Below are positions 4,933-6,975 of a stretch of 6,975 nucleotides of DNA, one piece after another. Source of the stretch: an uncultured Gammaproteobacteria bacterium (GTDB lineage Bacteria > Pseudomonadota > Gammaproteobacteria > Halothiobacillales > Halothiobacillaceae); NCBI GenBank assembly GCA_938004235.1, contig CALKWL010000393.1, positions 1 to 6,975 of the forward strand, written 5' to 3'. The notes under the pieces were generated by a model. The model did not search any database and was not told the origin of the DNA. It saw only the letters and a program-made list of their open reading frames with translations. Each line of letters opens with the position of its first letter. Positions within the stretch are counted from its first letter, which is position 1. The position numbers were made by a program, and so were the translations under genes.

Positions 4933-6330
4933 ATGCCCGAGATCATCAAGCGCAGCAAAGCGCTGTCTGTCAATCCGCTGAAAACCAGCGCACCCACCGG
5001 CGCATCGCTGGCTTTCCTGGGTGTGCGCCGCTGTATGCCCATGCTGCATGGCGCGCTGGGCTGCACGGCCTTTGCCAAGGTGTTTTTTGTGCGTCATTTC
5101 CGCGAGCCGATTCCGCTGCAAACCACGGCCATGGATCAGGCCGCCACCGTGCTGGGCGCCGACGACAACGTGATTCAGGGGCTGGCGACGCTGTGCGCCA
5201 AATCCAAGCCGGACATGATTGGTCTGCCGACCACCGGCTTGTCCGAAACCCAGGGCACGGATATTCATGGCCTGGTGACCCGCTTTCGCAGCGAATATCC
5301 ACAGTACGCGCATATCGCGGTGGTGCCGGTGAATACCCCAGATTACAGCGGCTGTCTGGAATCGGGCTATGCCGATGCGGTCAAGGCCATGATCGACGTG
5401 CTGGTGCCGGAAAGCCGCGAGCTGGAGAAGCGGGCGGATCAGGTGAATATCCTCGCCGGAGCCTCGCTGACGCCGGGCGACATCGAGGCGCTGCGTGAGA
5501 TGGCCGCCGAATTCGGCTTGAGCGCGATCATCCTGCCGGATATCGGCGACTCGATGGACGGGCATCTGATCGAGGACGACTTCAATCCGCTCACCGTCGG
5601 CGGCACGCCGGTGGAGGATATTGCACGCATGGGCGAATCCGTGGCCACGCTGACCATCGGGCGTTCGCTGTGGCCAGCGGCCGAGCTGCTGGAACGGCGC
5701 AGCGGCGCGCCGGACTTCCGCTTCGACAGCCTGCTCGGATTGGAGGCCGTGGATGCCTTTGTCATGGCCTTGTCGGAGATTTCCGGCAAGCCGGTGTCCG
5801 CACGTCTGGAGCGTCAGCGCGCGCAACTGCAAGACGCGATGGTCGATACCCACTTCATGATGGGCTTCGCGCGCGTCGGCATTGCCGCCGACCCTGACCT
5901 GTTGCTGGCCATGAGCCGACTGGTGCGCAGCATGGGCGGCGAGGTGGTGGCGGCGGTCGCTCCGGCGCGCGGCCCGGCCTTGGCGCATGTCGCCGCCGAT
6001 GCCGTGCACCTGGGCGATCTGGAAGACCTGGAAACCCTGTGCGGCGAGCACAAGGCCGAACTCATTATCGGCTCGTCGCATGCCGTGCCCGCCGCGCAGC
6101 GTCTTGGCCTGCCCATTCTGCGCGCGGGCTTCCCGCTCTACGACCAGGTCGGCGGCTTTCAACGTACCTGGGTGGGCTATCGCGGCACGCGCCAGGCTCT
6201 GTTCGATCTGGCAAATCTGAGGCTGGAACATCATGCACAGCATCACGAACTCACACCCTATCACTCCCGATTCCGCCAGGCCGACACAGCCGGTGTTGCG
6301 ACATTTGCGGCGAGTGGAACCTTCCACTGA
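4933..6330 (+). CDS. nifN: NifN, FeMo-cofactor scaffold subunit
   Basis: NifN is the beta-like partner of NifE in the cofactor assembly scaffold. Family hallmarks are MLHGALGCTAFAKVFFVRHFREPIPLQTTAMDQ (from residue 37), LPTTGLSETQGTDI (98-111), and the late segment GFPLYDQVGGFQRTWVGYRGTRQ (from about residue 400). Cys44 corresponds to the Azotobacter NifN cysteine that completes the 4Fe-4S site with NifE Cys37, Cys62 and Cys124. Length, 465 residues, is normal for the family. The ATG at 4933 has GGGAG (4920-4924) 8 nt upstream, located in the last codons of nifE, so the pair is translated together, fitting a stoichiometric complex. No frameshift or missing motif is seen. NifN homologues can be confused with NifK, but the short N-terminus and position directly after nifE settle the assignment. 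Confidence 0.97.
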   Translation: MPEIIKRSKALSVNPLKTSAPTGASLAFLGVRRCMPMLHGALGCTAFAKVFFVRHFREPIPLQTTAMDQAATVLGADDNVIQGLATLCAKSKPDMIGLPTTGLSETQGTDIHGLVTRFRSEYPQYAHIAVVPVNTPDYSGCLESGYADAVKAMIDVLVPESRELEKRADQVNILAGASLTPGDIEALREMAAEFGLSAIILPDIGDSMDGHLIEDDFNPLTVGGTPVEDIARMGESVATLTIGRSLWPAAELLERRSGAPDFRFDSLLGLEAVDAFVMALSEISGKPVSARLERQRAQLQDAMVDTHFMMGFARVGIAADPDLLLAMSRLVRSMGGEVVAAVAPARGPALAHVAADAVHLGDLEDLETLCGEHKAELIIGSSHAVPAAQRLGLPILRAGFPLYDQVGGFQRTWVGYRGTRQALFDLANLRLEHHAQHHELTPYHSRFRQADTAGVATFAASGTFH

Positions 6331-6343
6331 GGGGATGCGAAAA

Positions 6344-6775
6344 ATGACCACCTTGCGTATCGCCTTCGCCACGACCGACCGCAAACACGTCGATCAGCAT
6401 TTCGGCGCGGCGCTGGCTTTTGCCATTTACTCGGTGAATGCCGAGAGCGCGCAGCTGGAGGAGATCGCCGAATTTTCGCCGCAGGCGATGGACGGCAACG
6501 AGGACAAGCTGACGCCAAAAATCGCCCTTTTGGAAGGCTGCGCGGCCATGTACTGCCAGGCGGTTGGCGCTTCGGCCATGCAGCAGTTGATCGCGCGCGG
6601 CATCCATCCGCTCAAGGTGGAGCAGGGTACGCCAATCAGCGAGCTGTTGAGTGCATTGCGCCAAGAGCTGCGCGACGGCGCCAAGGGCTGGCTGGCCAAG
6701 GCCGTGCAGCGCGCCGAACAGCCGCGTGACGACAAGCGCTTCGATGCCATGGCTGATGAGGAATGGCAGGAATGA
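6344..6775 (+). CDS. nifX: NifX, FeMo-cofactor precursor carrier
   Basis: NifX is a small cytoplasmic carrier that binds NifB-cofactor and the later precursor and exchanges them with NifEN. The 143-residue product is a single NifX-type domain. LRIAFATTDRKHVDQHFG (4-21) contains His19 in the same place as the DGHFG histidine of the upstream NafY-like protein, and YCQAVGASAMQQLIARGIHPLKV (70-92) is the second conserved part. A charged helical tail (105-143) follows. The ATG at 6344 is chosen because TGAGGGG (6328-6334) sits 9 nt upstream; an in-frame ATG at 6335 would leave no room for that site. The gene begins 13 nt after nifN, in standard nifENX order, and its stop overlaps the next start. 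Function is assigned from family and context with high confidence. Confidence 0.94.
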   Translation: MTTLRIAFATTDRKHVDQHFGAALAFAIYSVNAESAQLEEIAEFSPQAMDGNEDKLTPKIALLEGCAAMYCQAVGASAMQQLIARGIHPLKVEQGTPISELLSALRQELRDGAKGWLAKAVQRAEQPRDDKRFDAMADEEWQE

Positions 6776-6975
6776 TGACCGAACGCGCGCGGGTGGTTGC
6801 TCTCGATGGCGAGAACGCCATTGTTGAAGTCAGCATCAAGTCGGCCTGCGGCAGTTGCGGGCATGGCACCAGCTGCGGCATCACCACCCTGGGCAAGTTG
6901 GTGCGTCCGCGCCCGGCGCGCTGGCGCATGGAAAACCGCGCTGGGGCAGGCATCGGCGACGAGGTTTGGCTGGCG
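6772..6975 (+). CDS. rseC: RseC/MucC-family protein, N-terminal part (cut by window end)
   Basis: Sixty-eight residues are visible before the window ends with the frame open. They show the RseC N-terminal pattern: a short beta region (ARVVALDGENAIVEV), then SACGSCGHGTSCG with Cys26, Cys29 and Cys35, and a following GAGIGDEVWL strand. RseC-family proteins usually continue into two membrane helices, expected just past the edge. In E. coli, RseC works with the Rsx (Rnf-like) complex that reduces SoxR, and family members often sit beside rnf genes. Here the start ATG at 6772 overlaps the nifX stop (an ATG at 6775 is also possible) with GAGGAA at 6758-6763. Coupling to nifX suggests a role in an Rnf complex feeding electrons to nitrogenase, but the rnf genes are not in view. 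The family call is good; the physiological role is inferred. Confidence 0.8.
   Translation, partial: MMTERARVVALDGENAIVEVSIKSACGSCGHGTSCGITTLGKLVRPRPARWRMENRAGAGIGDEVWLA

Noticed and set aside
4903..6384. 493-codon open frame on the - strand opposite nifN
   Set aside because: It mirrors nifN almost exactly, is rich in His/Gln/Arg as expected for antisense of GC-rich coding DNA, and has no recognisable domain.

Overview
The window is a stretch of a nitrogen-fixation (nif) gene cluster from a GC-rich bacterium, most likely a gammaproteobacterium. The evidence for that lineage is a two-domain NafY/NifY-type cofactor carrier, a nifE-nifN-nifX order with a NifA/sigma-54 promoter, and an RseC-type gene overlapping the end of nifX. 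Gene content resembles diazotrophic sulfur- and iron-oxidising gammaproteobacteria and Azotobacter, but species cannot be fixed from this sequence.

Layout: (1) Positions 1-209 hold no convincing gene. There are two adjacent hairpins, the second terminator-like (43-66), and some GC-rich dyads. The first bases resemble a sequencing adapter end. (2) Positions 210-2211 on the + strand form a tightly coupled operon joined by ATGA overlaps: a nafY/nifY-like gene, a small acidic protein of a nif-associated family, and a 324-residue protein of unknown function. (3) Positions 2253-3031 on the - strand hold a complete TacA/TacT-type toxin-antitoxin pair (DUF1778 ribbon-helix-helix antitoxin plus GNAT acetyltransferase toxin), lying between the two nif transcription units. 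(4) Positions 3032-3411 are non-coding but full of signals: a perfect 9-bp dyad, a perfect NifA upstream activator site, a consensus -24/-12 promoter, and a 99-nt element closed by a 23-bp near-perfect inverted repeat that would form the extreme 5' end of the nifE message. (5) Positions 3412-6975 on the + strand are nifE, nifN, nifX and the start of an rseC-like gene that runs off the window.

How they work together: NifE and NifN form the scaffold on which the NifB-made Fe-S precursor is matured into FeMo-cofactor. NifX and NafY are small paralogous carriers that hold cofactor or precursor on its way to apo-dinitrogenase. RseC-family genes usually accompany Rnf electron-transport genes, which can supply low-potential electrons to nitrogenase, so an rnf operon may follow. 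The toxin-antitoxin pair has no evident metabolic link and looks like an insertion.

The least explained items are the structured leader of the nifE transcript and the two nif-linked proteins of unknown function.
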